A stretch of DNA of 64,000 bases from Silvimonas soli (lineage in GTDB: Bacteria; Pseudomonadota; Gammaproteobacteria; Burkholderiales; Chitinibacteraceae). The notes under the pieces are model-generated. The model did no database searches and was not told where the DNA came from. It saw only the letters and a list, made by a program, of their open reading frames with translations. Location: NCBI RefSeq assembly GCF_030035605.1, contig NZ_CP106736.1, forward strand, positions 1,302,001 to 1,366,000. The letters are read 5' to 3'. The translations under genes and the position numbers were made by a program. This document shows, one piece after another, positions 63,970 through 64,000 of this stretch. Position 1 is the first letter of the stretch. Each line of letters begins with the position of its first letter.

Positions 63970-64000
63970 TGGTGCCCGAGGTCGGAATCGAACCGACACT
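63970..64000 (-). tRNA. tRNA gene, 3' end only (possibly Leu)
   Basis: The minus strand reads a T-arm GTCGG-TTCGATT-CCGAC, acceptor CTCGGGC, discriminator A and encoded CCA. The rest lies beyond the window. A 5' acceptor GCCCGAG would be expected, as in tRNA-Leu of Neisseriales, but the anticodon is not visible. Confidence 0.8.

Overview
The window comes from a Gram-negative chromosome with about 55% G+C by eye. Gene order and protein types point to a betaproteobacterium of the Neisseriales (Chromobacteriaceae/Chitinibacteraceae type). Diagnostic blocks are pilB-pilC-pilD-coaE-zapD-yacG, rpsP-rimM-trmD-rplS beside ffh, clpS-clpA beside a cold-shock gene, and a PEP-CTERM protein. Genus-level placement is a guess. 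No phage, insertion sequence, CRISPR array or rRNA operon is visible. One tRNA gene is cut by the right edge.

Layout. 1-9.7 kb: a truncated membrane sensor, an aspartate-type aminotransferase, a 2OG-Fe(II) hydroxylase, purB, a DUF945 protein, a Nudix hydrolase with mnmA, and rluE. 9.8-18.7 kb: icd, a cold-shock protein, clpS-clpA, a double-receiver/GGDEF protein with a ruined GGDEF motif, mscS, and ogt-xerD. 18.7-30.5 kb: the ribosomal/tRNA-modification operon, ffh, a CcsA-like protein, a CorC-like protein, the type IV pilus assembly genes, then coaE, zapD and yacG. 30.5-38 kb: ornithine-lipid genes (olsB-olsA type), apaH, a catalytically dead resolvase relative, mtfA-rsmJ, and a PlcP/Agt-type phospholipase-glycosyltransferase pair. 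38-43.2 kb: a sparser accessory stretch with a PEP-CTERM protein, a DUF1272 protein, a secreted unknown and a GH35 lipoprotein. 43.8-51.9 kb: a stress and DNA-repair block (Ku, LigD, hemerythrin, KatE and two small hydrophilic proteins). 52-64 kb: a polyferredoxin preceded by a Fur-box-like site, an operon for a phosphodiesterase-like lipoprotein, a small lipoprotein and a Tat-exported phospholipase C, a LysR regulator, an alpha/beta hydrolase and a GH10 xylanase.

The most interesting reading is that 30.5-37.8 kb holds a phosphorus-sparing membrane-lipid module. Two separate intergenic regions, before olsB and before the plcP-like gene, carry 7-mers with a GTCA core repeated every 11 bases. 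This is the architecture of a PhoB box. In both, the last repeat runs into the same GTCATGCGC string about 40-45 bases before the start codon. Under phosphate stress PlcP/Agt would replace phospholipids with glycolipids, and OlsB/OlsA would make phosphorus-free ornithine lipids. The secreted phospholipase C and phosphodiesterase-like lipoprotein at 54.8-59.6 kb could recover phosphate from outside, but no PhoB box is visible in front of them.

Most genes between 1 and 30 kb are ordinary housekeeping genes. Their neighbours, start codons and intrinsic terminators are annotated individually below.
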